Source: RUG14300 sp964561145
Lineage (GTDB): Bacteria; Bacillota; Clostridia; Christensenellales; CAG-1252
Length of the DNA: 64,000 nt
Assembly: GCA_964561145.1 (NCBI GenBank)
Contig: CAZLNZ010000001.1
Coordinates: 124,001 to 188,000, forward strand
Reading direction: 5' to 3'
Shown: one piece after another, positions 54,637 through 62,998 of the stretch
Layout: the number at the start of each line of letters is the position of its first letter
Numbering within the stretch: position 1 is the first letter of the stretch
Notes under the pieces: generated by a model
The model's input: only the letters and a program-made list of their open reading frames with translations
What the model was told of the DNA's origin: nothing
Database searches by the model: none
Translations under genes and position numbers: made by a program

Positions 54637-56124
54637 TTAATGATATAAGGTTTTCAAAAATAACTTAATCTGTTTTAAGGTAGTGACGCTTGTTTCAAAT
54701 AATCCGCCGTTGTTACTGACTTTTACATCGGCCTTATTGTAGTCCGAAAGTCTACTTTCATATTCGCTTTCGATATCTCCCTTTGCCGTGACTCTACGTC
54801 TTAAATCGAGCTTATCGAGGCTTCTGTCCAAAAATACGCAAATATTATTTCGCTTTAAGGGCATTATCAGATCCTCGATTATTCCGTCACTTAGGGCGAT
54901 GACCTTTTCTTTTTGCTTGGCAAGATCCAGTATAACCTCTTTTTCTGCGGCAATATATGCCTGTTCTCCATATTTGGCAATATATTTCGATGGTGTTGTT
55001 TTGTGTATCGCAGAAAAGGTTTCTTCTGCATCTACGAATTTTTTACCCAAGCGTTCGGCTAGAAGTCGTCCGACCGTCGTTTTTCCTGACCCCGGCATTC
55101 CTATAAGAGCAACTCCGCTTTTTTCTGCAAATAGTCGGCTTGCAACATCTAGAACCTCGTCATCTCCAATGTTGTCTCCATACCAAATATGATTGCTTAC
55201 CGCTGCCTGTTTTACAAGCATTCTTAATCCGCCGGCATATTTCAATCCCTTAGCTTCGGCTAATTGAATAAGGGTAGTCCTCAGCGGATTGTAGACACAA
55301 TCTATTACAGCCTCGGCGTGTGGGGGGAACTCGTATATTGGCGATTCGTTTTCATTCGGATATGCACCGACAGGAGTGGTATTTATGATTATTTCCGCAT
55401 CGTAATCCATATAGTTGGAGTAGTTAATTTCTCCCGTTCTCGATACGATATACACTGCTGTAGCTTCATTTTTTGCTACCGCTTGCACGGTTTTTGAAGC
55501 ACCGCCGCTACCCAATATCATAACCCTTTTTCCCTTGATTCCGCCTACCGAATCAAAGAGCATTTTGACACCGTCGACATCGGGATTGTATCCGCAGAGT
55601 TTTCCGTTTGAGCGTAGAATACAAGTAACAGCACCGCAAGCCAGAGCATCTTCTGAAACCTCATCAAGAAGGGGGAAAGTGCTTGTTTTATAAGGTGCCC
55701 CGAGATTATATCCCAAGAAAGAGGAGTTGTTAAGTACGGAGAGAAAACTTTCCCTGTCCGGGACCTCGCACAGTTCATAGTCTCCACGTCCTAATAGTTC
55801 ATTTGCACGAGCAGAAAAGCTATGAGATACCTCTTTTGCAAGATAGCATCTTCTTATAAGAGGGATATCATCGGTGATCGTATAGTTTTGATTTCTTTCG
55901 ATTTCTTCCCCGGATTCAAATATTTTGCGGAAAACCTCAGACAGATAGTCTTGCAACTCTCTAGGATACTTTTGAGATATATTTTTAAGTACTTCTTTTT
56001 CGTAGGTATTCTTTTCCTTATCCTTGAACCGGTTGTTTTTAAGATAGGAAAACCTTTTTGCTAAAATCGAAGCAATTTCTTGATCTAATTGTGATAGTAG
56101 TATCTCTTTTTGCGTAGTATCCAT
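54637..56124 (-). CDS. Chorismate mutase-like / shikimate dehydrogenase / shikimate kinase-like fusion
   Basis: 495 residues from the ATG at 56124; an 18-residue longer form lacks support. Residues 1-75 resemble AroQ chorismate mutase helices (LLSQLDQEIASILAKRF). About 92-325 is an AroE fold: SHSFSA, YNLGAPYK with the catalytic Lys146, NPD with Asp182, and the NADP loop GSGGASKTV. About 336-495 resembles shikimate kinase with intact Walker A GMPGSGKT. Key residues are altered: AroE NVT and AVNT motifs read NLG and AVTC. In the kinase the FR..E Arg is Ile, the GGG loop reads SDG, and the RP lid is missing. It may have lost or changed kinase specificity. Shikimate-pathway role likely, not certain. 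Confidence 0.75.
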   Translation of the reverse strand: MDTTQKEILLSQLDQEIASILAKRFSYLKNNRFKDKEKNTYEKEVLKNISQKYPRELQDYLSEVFRKIFESGEEIERNQNYTITDDIPLIRRCYLAKEVSHSFSARANELLGRGDYELCEVPDRESFLSVLNNSSFLGYNLGAPYKTSTFPLLDEVSEDALACGAVTCILRSNGKLCGYNPDVDGVKMLFDSVGGIKGKRVMILGSGGASKTVQAVAKNEATAVYIVSRTGEINYSNYMDYDAEIIINTTPVGAYPNENESPIYEFPPHAEAVIDCVYNPLRTTLIQLAEAKGLKYAGGLRMLVKQAAVSNHIWYGDNIGDDEVLDVASRLFAEKSGVALIGMPGSGKTTVGRLLAERLGKKFVDAEETFSAIHKTTPSKYIAKYGEQAYIAAEKEVILDLAKQKEKVIALSDGIIEDLIMPLKRNNICVFLDRSLDKLDLRRRVTAKGDIESEYESRLSDYNKADVKVSNNGGLFETSVTTLKQIKLFLKTLYH

Positions 56125-56228
56125 AAAATGCACCCAAAGCGATAAATCGCAAGAACTTAAGATAGATATATTATACACTATTTTATGGAACAGTGGAATA
56201 AGTTAATAGAAAAAAACTGAAAAAGTGT

Positions 56229-57173
56229 TTAGAGTACTAGACAATCAATAATTTTTGCAAGCTCTAGCATTTCCTTTATGGTTTTTGCAGTGCCGATTCT
56301 AACCCTTAATTCTCTAGCACCGTTTCTTCCCTTTGCATATCCCATCATATGGGCTTTCATAAGACCGACGACAGCGTGTTCTTCAACTACTGTACTAAGA
56401 TAGGAAATATGTTCCTCCACATCTCTTGCGATACTGACTTCGGGTGTGATTCCGTTGAATTCTGCAAAAATAGAGGGGTTGCCTACAGCACCTCTCGCAA
56501 TCATAACACCATTGACTCCCGTTTCCTCGATCATAGAGTAGGCATCCTCTTTTGTTAGAATATCTCCGTTACCGAAAACAGGAACAGATACGGCGTCTAC
56601 AACTCTTTTTATACACTCTCTGTCCGATTCTCCCGTATACATTTGTTCCCTTGTTCTTCCGTGAATGGTGATTGCACGAGCTCCCGCTTTTTCCATTTCG
56701 TGTGCAAACTCTGCCGCAGTTTCCGAGTCAAATCCTTTGCGGTGTTTAACCGTTACCGTCCTTTTAGAACCTTCTATGCACGCTTGAACGATTTCTCTTG
56801 CAAGTGGTATATTCTTCATTAATCCGCTGCCTTCTCCGCGAGATACGACCTTTCTTACGGGACAGCCCATATTGATATCTATAATATCGAAGCCCTTTAG
56901 TTCGTCGAGCCTACAGGCGTTGTAAAAAGCTTCGGGATCGCTTCCGAAAAGCTGAACCGCAGAAGGGGTTTCGTTAGGTGCAAGCTTTAATAAATCAAAG
57001 GTTTTTTTATTCCTAAAGCAAAGAGCTTTTACACTGATCATTTCGGTATAAGTAAGACCTGCCCCGTATTTTCTTGCGAGGTATCTAAAGCCGATGTCGC
57101 TAACTCCTGCCATTGGGGCAAGGAGTGCATTGGATTTTAGGGTTACATTGCCTATTGTGATTTCGTGATTCAT
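56229..57173 (-). CDS. dusB: tRNA-dihydrouridine synthase, DusB type
   Basis: 314 residues of the FMN-dependent Dus family: LAPMAGVSDIGFRYLARKYGA at the start, DINMGCPVRKVVSRGEGSGL in parts with the catalytic Cys, KHRKGFDSE, and ITIHGRTREQMYTGESD with the FMN-binding GNGDI loop and ARGAVGNPSIF. It reduces a uridine in tRNA D-loops. Its ATG shares one base with the TAA of the MazG gene (TAATG), so they form an operon. Confidence 0.95.
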   Translation of the reverse strand: MNHEITIGNVTLKSNALLAPMAGVSDIGFRYLARKYGAGLTYTEMISVKALCFRNKKTFDLLKLAPNETPSAVQLFGSDPEAFYNACRLDELKGFDIIDINMGCPVRKVVSRGEGSGLMKNIPLAREIVQACIEGSKRTVTVKHRKGFDSETAAEFAHEMEKAGARAITIHGRTREQMYTGESDRECIKRVVDAVSVPVFGNGDILTKEDAYSMIEETGVNGVMIARGAVGNPSIFAEFNGITPEVSIARDVEEHISYLSTVVEEHAVVGLMKAHMMGYAKGRNGARELRVRIGTAKTIKEMLELAKIIDCLVL

Positions 57174-58534
57174 TAGTGGAGTAGTCTATCGATTATTTCT
57201 GCAGCAGTTATGTCTGAAAAGTTCTTGTTTGCGTTTCGTAATTCTTGATCTAATGTGGCGATATTTCTCTTAATGCTATTTGCCTTCGCATTTAAAAGCA
57301 CCTCGGGATTCTCTGTCAGTGCATTGACCAAGCCCGATAACGCAAAAAGTAGATTACCTGCATTTTCTTCATTGGGCTCATTTGTGTAGGTAGTATATAG
57401 GTTCTTAACAAGCTCCTTCCAAAAATCTCCGCTTGTTCTCTCTACATGTTCCTTTAGAGCAATTTTTGCGTACTTAATGGCAAGGTTCAAAGAGGGGAGA
57501 GTGGTTGCAACTTGTTCAGCCTTATCTGTTGCAGATAGTTGTCCTTTTTCTTTAGCTTTCGCTTTTTCCCATAGGTCATGAGCCTCGTTGCCGTCTTTTG
57601 CTTTTTCTTTTCCGAAGATGTGAGTATGTCTGTTTACGAGCTTAGCACATATTCCGCTTATCATATCGGAAACTGTGAACTCCCCGGAAAACTCGGCAAT
57701 AGATGCATGGAATACACCCTGTAGGGTAACGTCTCCCGCTTCTTCCGTCATTTTATCTATGTCGTCAAGCTCGATTGCTTCAACCAATTCGTATGCCTCT
57801 TCTAAACAGCAACTTCTGATTGACATATGAGTTTGAGCAATATCCCAGGGACAACCACCGGGAGAGCGTAAGCGGAAAACGATTCTAATAAGATCATCGA
57901 AGGAAAAGCGGCTTTTTTCGGCAAAGTCCCTTTGAGGAAGTATAAGGGCTGTATAGTATCCATATTTTTTTTGACGATCGATTTCCGATAAGCTTATGCA
58001 TAAGGGTTTTGGGTTGAGTAGCACAACTTCTGTATCTCCGTATGCGTCCAATAGCTTTAGTTTCAATTCTCCGCACATATACTTATCATCTATTTCAGTG
58101 ATAATTAATGGGGTATCGGGTTGGAAGAATACATTATCGTTAACGATATCCAATGCAGAGCGGGTCATATACTTATCCCAACAATAGAGAGCGTTGGCAT
58201 GATCGGCTGTTGAAACTCCGACGATTATTTTTACCTCATAGACTTGCATTAATGCCTTTACGGTTGGGTCCGATGATCCGTTTCCGTCAACACAATAAAC
58301 GACGTCGTTTTTATCTTTGAAAAAATCTACTGTTCTTTCAATAAGTTCATCGAAGCTTTGAGCCTCCTCGTATAGAAAATCAAGGCTTGAGGCATCTTCT
58401 CTTATAGAAAGAAGGGCTTTTGCCGCCTTTGTAAGAGCGGTTCTGAGGTAGACCTTTTTAGCCTTATTGATAGCATTCAACCCATTTATCGTTAAGTCGT
58501 TTTTGTCGCATCCGAGACCTACAACGGTAATCAT
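57173..58534 (-). CDS. mazG: SAM-methylase-like / MazG nucleotide pyrophosphohydrolase
   Basis: 453 residues of YabN architecture. About 1-210 is a tetrapyrrole-methylase-like domain (MITVVGLGCDKNDLT, VVYCVDGNG). About 222-330 is a MazG domain with the metal motif EEAYELVEAI...EEAGDVTLQ and RLRSPGGCPWDIAQTH upstream. A second, degraded MazG-like helical segment makes the C-terminus. MazG hydrolyses (d)NTPs to monophosphates, removing aberrant nucleotides. It lies between the flippase gene and dusB, with 2-nt and 1-nt junctions. Confidence 0.93.
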   Translation of the reverse strand: MITVVGLGCDKNDLTINGLNAINKAKKVYLRTALTKAAKALLSIREDASSLDFLYEEAQSFDELIERTVDFFKDKNDVVYCVDGNGSSDPTVKALMQVYEVKIIVGVSTADHANALYCWDKYMTRSALDIVNDNVFFQPDTPLIITEIDDKYMCGELKLKLLDAYGDTEVVLLNPKPLCISLSEIDRQKKYGYYTALILPQRDFAEKSRFSFDDLIRIVFRLRSPGGCPWDIAQTHMSIRSCCLEEAYELVEAIELDDIDKMTEEAGDVTLQGVFHASIAEFSGEFTVSDMISGICAKLVNRHTHIFGKEKAKDGNEAHDLWEKAKAKEKGQLSATDKAEQVATTLPSLNLAIKYAKIALKEHVERTSGDFWKELVKNLYTTYTNEPNEENAGNLLFALSGLVNALTENPEVLLNAKANSIKRNIATLDQELRNANKNFSDITAAEIIDRLLH

Positions 58535-58536
58535 AA

Positions 58537-60030
58537 TTAATCCTGACCTTTTACTTTATTTGGACGGTTCAATGAAAATACGCCCGATACGATTAACATT
58601 ATAACATAAGATATCCCACCGAGCAACACGGAAAAAGCAGTTTGCCAAAGAATATTTGCTTTGATACGCTTAGCAAACAGTAGTACAGGAAGTAAAAGAA
58701 GAGAGCAGAGGGTTATTTTTACAAAAGAGGTATTTTTAACACGACCTGTCAGACGCCTTACTTCCAAGCCGTTCATTATTCCGCAGAGGGCGAAGCATAC
58801 GAAGTTTGCCAAAACTATTCCCGATATCCCGATAAAAATAACAGAGAAATCCAGAAGTATTTTAACCACTCCTCCGATAAGCATATTTCTTGTTGAAGTT
58901 ATACTTTTATCAAGTGCTTGTAGATAGGCTCCATAAATTTGAAGAAGAGTAACGGGGATTATTTGTGCTGTCGATATACGCATAAGAAAAGTGGCAAGAG
59001 AGCTTTCGCTTTCCGATAAAGAGGAATAGAAAAGGTGAACTATTTCCGGAGCAAGTGCGATAATGCCCGATACGCAAGGGAGACATATCAATAATGTCCA
59101 CTTAAGGGCGTTGGATTCTCCGTTTTTAATTTCCTTTATATTTCTGTTCCTTTTTGCCGATGCGATCACAGGAACTACGGTTACCGCAAAGGATAATGCC
59201 AAGGTAGAAGGGAGGTTGATAATAGCTCCGACGGCTCCGGAAAGAATACCGTATTCACCTATTGCAAGTGTTTCATCAAGTCCGTTTAGTGTGAGAAGTC
59301 TAACTGTCAGAATGCTGTCTATAAAAACCGTTAACGGGAATATCAAACCGCCTATAGTTAAGGGCATTATGGAATTAGTTATTGCTTTCATCGGTATTTT
59401 AATCTTTTTTGAAAGTTTTCCGCCCTTTTCGAGAAAGGATATAAAGCATATAAGCGTTGTTAAAAGTTCGGCAAGAGATATTCCCGATAAGGCTATAGCG
59501 ACCCTTATTGTAGCGGAGTATTCACTTAAAATATAGGCACCGACTACTCCCGACAGCTTGAAAAGTTGTTCCAAAACGCCGCTTATAGCTGTAGGAAAAT
59601 TGTCTAGACGAGAGTTAAACCAACCTCTTAGAGCAGAGAGAATGGGCACGAAGAGGAGTGACGGTGATATTGCCAGGTATCCTATGAAGGCATCTTCCGC
59701 ACCTTGTAGACGGCTCAAAGGTCTTGCGATAATTATGAGAAGGGCGGAAGATAAAAAACCTGCCAATATTGCATATCTCATAACTGTTCCCAAAAAAGAA
59801 TTCGACAAATCTTCATCGTAAGAAGGCATTGTTCTTGCGACAATTACAGGAAGTGCTTGTGACGTAAGAGAAACCATAAGAGCGTAGACCGGAAATATAA
59901 GTTGATATATTCCAAGTCCGGTTGCTCCCAAAGCATTTGTTAAAGGAATTCGGTAAAAAACTCCTATAACTTTGGACAAAAAGGAGAATATTGCAAGGAT
60001 TAATCCGCCTTTAACAAGGTTTTTTCTCAT
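58537..60030 (-). CDS. SpoVB-like polysaccharide flippase (MOP superfamily)
   Basis: About 497 residues with twelve to fourteen predicted membrane spans. The family start is MRKNLVKGGLILAIFSFLSK followed by VIGVFYRIPLTNALG. I set the start at ATG 60030, where AAAGGATG lies about nine bases upstream; a 46-residue polar extension looks non-coding. SpoVB/YtgP/MurJ-type proteins flip lipid-linked glycan precursors. It heads the minus-strand operon with mazG and dusB and fits a spore-forming host. Confidence 0.88.
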   Translation of the reverse strand: MRKNLVKGGLILAIFSFLSKVIGVFYRIPLTNALGATGLGIYQLIFPVYALMVSLTSQALPVIVARTMPSYDEDLSNSFLGTVMRYAILAGFLSSALLIIIARPLSRLQGAEDAFIGYLAISPSLLFVPILSALRGWFNSRLDNFPTAISGVLEQLFKLSGVVGAYILSEYSATIRVAIALSGISLAELLTTLICFISFLEKGGKLSKKIKIPMKAITNSIMPLTIGGLIFPLTVFIDSILTVRLLTLNGLDETLAIGEYGILSGAVGAIINLPSTLALSFAVTVVPVIASAKRNRNIKEIKNGESNALKWTLLICLPCVSGIIALAPEIVHLFYSSLSESESSLATFLMRISTAQIIPVTLLQIYGAYLQALDKSITSTRNMLIGGVVKILLDFSVIFIGISGIVLANFVCFALCGIMNGLEVRRLTGRVKNTSFVKITLCSLLLLPVLLFAKRIKANILWQTAFSVLLGGISYVIMLIVSGVFSLNRPNKVKGQD

Positions 60031-60247
60031 TTGTGTGTCATCCTTTGTATCAATTCTGTTTTTACGCTTATCCTCAAAATATTCTCCTTGCTTTAGTATG
60101 CTGTCGAAGAAAAAGCTTATACCTTTAGAGTTTGACTTTATGGTCGACACACTGTAGCAAAAAAACATGATTACCTTGCTGTAAATGTAGGTGATTTATA
60201 AATAGTTTTATCGATTACTATTACTCTTTAGTAAAGAATATACATAA

Positions 60248-60305
60248 ATGCCATACCGCACGTAAGGATTGTTGTACAATAAATTGAGAACGTATCAAAA
60301 TGACA
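60248..60305 (+). repeat. Diverged head-type repeat
   Basis: ATGCCATACCGCACGTAAGG, then GTTGTACAATAAATTGAGAA, recognisable against 20691 but with many changes. CAATAAATTG keeps the inner palindrome. Nothing else is recognised in 60169-60371. Confidence 0.4.
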
Positions 60306-60371
60306 AAATTTCGCCCATAAAGACAAGAAATGCTTCTAAAAAAACGAAAAATACTATAAAAGCATACATAA

Positions 60372-60447
60372 ATGTCATACTGAGCGGAAGGCGAAGCCTG
60401 AAGTCGAACCCTGAAAGGGCGAGGTGTAACCTCGGTATCTTATCCTT
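60372..60447 (+). repeat. Three-hairpin dispersed repeat, copy 7
   Basis: Arms GGCGAAGCC, CCCTGAAAGGG and CGAGGTGTAACCTCG. The third arm differs from all other copies but is still fully paired. Confidence 0.85.
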
Positions 60448-60480
60448 AATCCTTCCCTTGTTCTTCCAAAGGGAAAACAA

Positions 60481-60999
60481 TTACATATATCGGCAGAGAA
60501 AACAAGAGAATATCGCACCGATTAGGGTAATTATCAACGCCAATGGAATTCCGTACCTTAAATTTTTGATTTTGCTTTTCGAAAAGTACATAGCAGAAAC
60601 GTAAAAAACAGTTTCCGAGCTTCCGATTATTACCGAAGCACATCTTGCCGCGTAACTGTCGGCACCGTATTCTGAATAAATGTTTTCAAGTAAAGCTATA
60701 CTTCCGGAACCTGAAAACGGACGAACCAGAATTAGTTCGCAAAGCTCCGAGGGAATACCTAAAAAGGAAAAAATCGGCTCGAGCAGACTTGAGAAAAGCG
60801 TGGCAAGACCGCTTGATCTAAACAGTGATACCATAACAAAAACCGTAGCAAGGAAGGGAAAAACATCGATTGCAAGCTTTAATCCTTCTTTTGCTCCGTT
60901 TGCAAAGCAGTCGAAAACCTTGTTTTTCTTAAAGAGGGAAATGATTATTAATAATACTATTATGCACGGAATTACATAACTCGTTATAGATAGATTCAT
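60481..60999 (-). CDS. spmB: Spore maturation protein B
   Basis: 172 residues, nucleoside-recognition (Gate) domain membrane protein. It begins MNLSITSYVIPCIIVLL, with KEGLKLAIDVFPFLATVFVM and the conserved LVRPFSGSGSIALLEN. SpmA and SpmB are needed in Bacillus for spore core dehydration and heat resistance. The start touches the end of spmA (shared base 60999). A repeat element lies just after the stop. Confidence 0.92.
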   Translation of the reverse strand: MNLSITSYVIPCIIVLLIIISLFKKNKVFDCFANGAKEGLKLAIDVFPFLATVFVMVSLFRSSGLATLFSSLLEPIFSFLGIPSELCELILVRPFSGSGSIALLENIYSEYGADSYAARCASVIIGSSETVFYVSAMYFSKSKIKNLRYGIPLALIITLIGAIFSCFLCRYM

Positions 61000-61580
61000 T
61001 ATCTTCCTTTTATTTTTAGCTGTCTCGTAATCGTTGAAACTTTCTCTATGAGTAAAACGCCAACGATTCCGAGTATCGTCGTAAAGGATGTTGCTATTAA
61101 TGATGGCAGAAATATATCGGATGGCGTGGCGGAACCTGCATCTGCACGTAAGGCAATAACGGTTGTCGGGAGAAATTGAATGGAGGTGACATTGATTATA
61201 AAGAATAGTAAAATCGATTTTGACGCATATCCTTTATCCATTTCGGTTATCGCTTGAATTCCCGTAGCGGTTCCTGCACCACTCATTCCCAAAAAATTAG
61301 CGGTTAGGTTCATTCCTATCCAATTAAGTGCTTTTTCATTTGCATCGGGAAAAAGTCTCTTCGTAATCGGTTTAAGGGCGGAACATATTTTTTTATCAAG
61401 ACCTATTCCTTCAAAAAGCTTTAATACGCCATTCCAAAGGGAATAGATTGCCATTAACTTAATCATAAGCCTTACTCCTTCGGTAGTTCCCTCGAGCATT
61501 ACGCTTGTAACGCTTGACGGAGAAACAAAACATAGAGCGATTATCGATAGGACGGTAATAACTGCAAAAATAATATTCAT
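60999..61580 (-). CDS. spmA: Spore maturation protein A
   Basis: 193 residues with the Gate-domain pattern: EGTTEGVRLMIKLMAIYSLW, a LNWIGMNLTANFLGMSGAGT stretch, and ATGIQAITEMDKG. It forms a pair with SpmB. Good evidence that the host can sporulate. No clear Shine-Dalgarno before the ATG. It is divergent from the methyltransferase gene. Confidence 0.93.
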   Translation of the reverse strand: MNIIFAVITVLSIIALCFVSPSSVTSVMLEGTTEGVRLMIKLMAIYSLWNGVLKLFEGIGLDKKICSALKPITKRLFPDANEKALNWIGMNLTANFLGMSGAGTATGIQAITEMDKGYASKSILLFFIINVTSIQFLPTTVIALRADAGSATPSDIFLPSLIATSFTTILGIVGVLLIEKVSTITRQLKIKGR

Positions 61581-61717
61581 AGTTAAGGGTATTAAGATTT
61601 TTGGCGTATTATTCCGAAGAATCGGCTAAAATGTAGAATAATACTTTTAAAAAGCGTAGAATTGTTGTACAATGTAGTTAGCGTTAATACTATTATAATC
61701 GGTTCATTGGAGATAAT

Positions 61718-62845
61718 ATGAAAACATTAAAAGAGCTTCTGCAAAACGAATACTTTAAAATCACTCTATCACGTCCGGAAAAAGGCTATTCTTATAAAAA
61801 GGTTTGCATTAAAAGACTTAAAAATGCAAGTTTTTTATATCAGGCGGAAAAGTATACCGAAACACAAGTGCTTCACGAGAATTTTAACGATCCAAATCCT
61901 TTTGTTTTGGAGTATGCCAAGCATTTTAAAGATATCAACTTGATGGGTGAAACAAGCTATTCTGCAAAACTCTCAAAGGGAGAGGTCGTAGCTTGTTTTA
62001 ATGCCGGAAAGGGAAATCAGGTCTCTGTTTCGCATAACCGAGAAAAGGAATATCCTCTTCCGGAAGGAGAGAAAATACCTGCCTTTGTGAAAATAGGAAT
62101 CTTTACAATGGACTATAAGATAGTAAGTGCTAAACAGGATAAGTTCAGACAGATTAATAGATTTATTCAAATGCTATCCGACATTATTAAGGAGTATAAA
62201 GCGGATGATGAAATCTATGTTGTCGATTATTGCTCCGGTAAGAGCTATTTATCTTTTGCGGTATATCATTATCTTGTAAACACCTTAAGGTTAAGGGTTA
62301 AAATGACCTGTATTGACTTAAAGGAGGATGTTATCAATAAATGCAGAGAGTTTGCTAGTGAGTGCGGATATGATGGTATGGAGTTTGTTTACGGTGATAT
62401 ACGAGACTTTGTGCCCGACAGGCAAATCGATCTGGTTATCTCCTTGCATGCTTGCGATATTGCAACCGATTTCGTATTGTCTGCGGCGGTTAAAAACAAT
62501 GCTAAAAAAATACTTTCAGTACCTTGTTGTCAGCACGAACTTAATAAAGGTATGTCCGAGGAATATGCCCCCTTACTTACTCGCTATGGCATTTTGAAAG
62601 AAAGACTGTCCGCAATGATAACCGATGCTGTCAGATGTACGCTTTTAGAGCTTAATGATTATAAAGTCGAGCTATTGGAATTTGTAGATATTACTCACAG
62701 TCCGAAAAATCTATTGATTAGAGCGAGCCAATGCAAACATTCTAATGCTTATAAACGACTGAAAAGGGCGGAGCTTGATAGTTTACTTCAAGAGGTAGGA
62801 TGTGAGCTTACGTCGGTTAAGCTTCTTTATCCGGAATCTCTTTAG
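61718..62845 (+). CDS. Class I SAM-dependent methyltransferase
   Basis: 375 residues. A ~150-residue N-terminal part of unknown fold precedes a Rossmann methyltransferase: motif I VVDYCSGKSYLSFAVYHYL (about 171), CIDLKEDVINKC, the DLVISLHACDIATDFVL motif IV region, and SVPCCQHELNKG with paired Cys. The layout resembles Methyltransf_32 proteins; the substrate is unknown, possibly RNA. GGAG lies just before the ATG. Single gene. Confidence 0.78.
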   Translation: MKTLKELLQNEYFKITLSRPEKGYSYKKVCIKRLKNASFLYQAEKYTETQVLHENFNDPNPFVLEYAKHFKDINLMGETSYSAKLSKGEVVACFNAGKGNQVSVSHNREKEYPLPEGEKIPAFVKIGIFTMDYKIVSAKQDKFRQINRFIQMLSDIIKEYKADDEIYVVDYCSGKSYLSFAVYHYLVNTLRLRVKMTCIDLKEDVINKCREFASECGYDGMEFVYGDIRDFVPDRQIDLVISLHACDIATDFVLSAAVKNNAKKILSVPCCQHELNKGMSEEYAPLLTRYGILKERLSAMITDAVRCTLLELNDYKVELLEFVDITHSPKNLLIRASQCKHSNAYKRLKRAELDSLLQEVGCELTSVKLLYPESL

Positions 62846-62892
62846 TAGACGGCAAAAAAGTTGAAGTTTGCAAAAAGATTTTCAGCAAATCA

Positions 62893-62974
62893 TTGACATT
62901 ATTTTTTCGTTAAGTTTATAATAATAGATACAAGTACAATGATGACATATAATAGCATGGTTACTTGCTATTAT
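62893..62974 (+). promoter_or_regulatory. Promoter and leader hairpin of the DUF2804 gene
   Basis: TTGACA (62893-62898), 18-bp spacer, TATAAT (62917-62922). Downstream, ATAATAGC (62949-62956) pairs with GCTATTAT (62967-62974) in the leader, followed by TGTTTTGG; it could be an operator or a weak attenuator. Confidence 0.65.
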
Positions 62975-62998
62975 GTTTTGGATAAAAGGAGATTCAAT

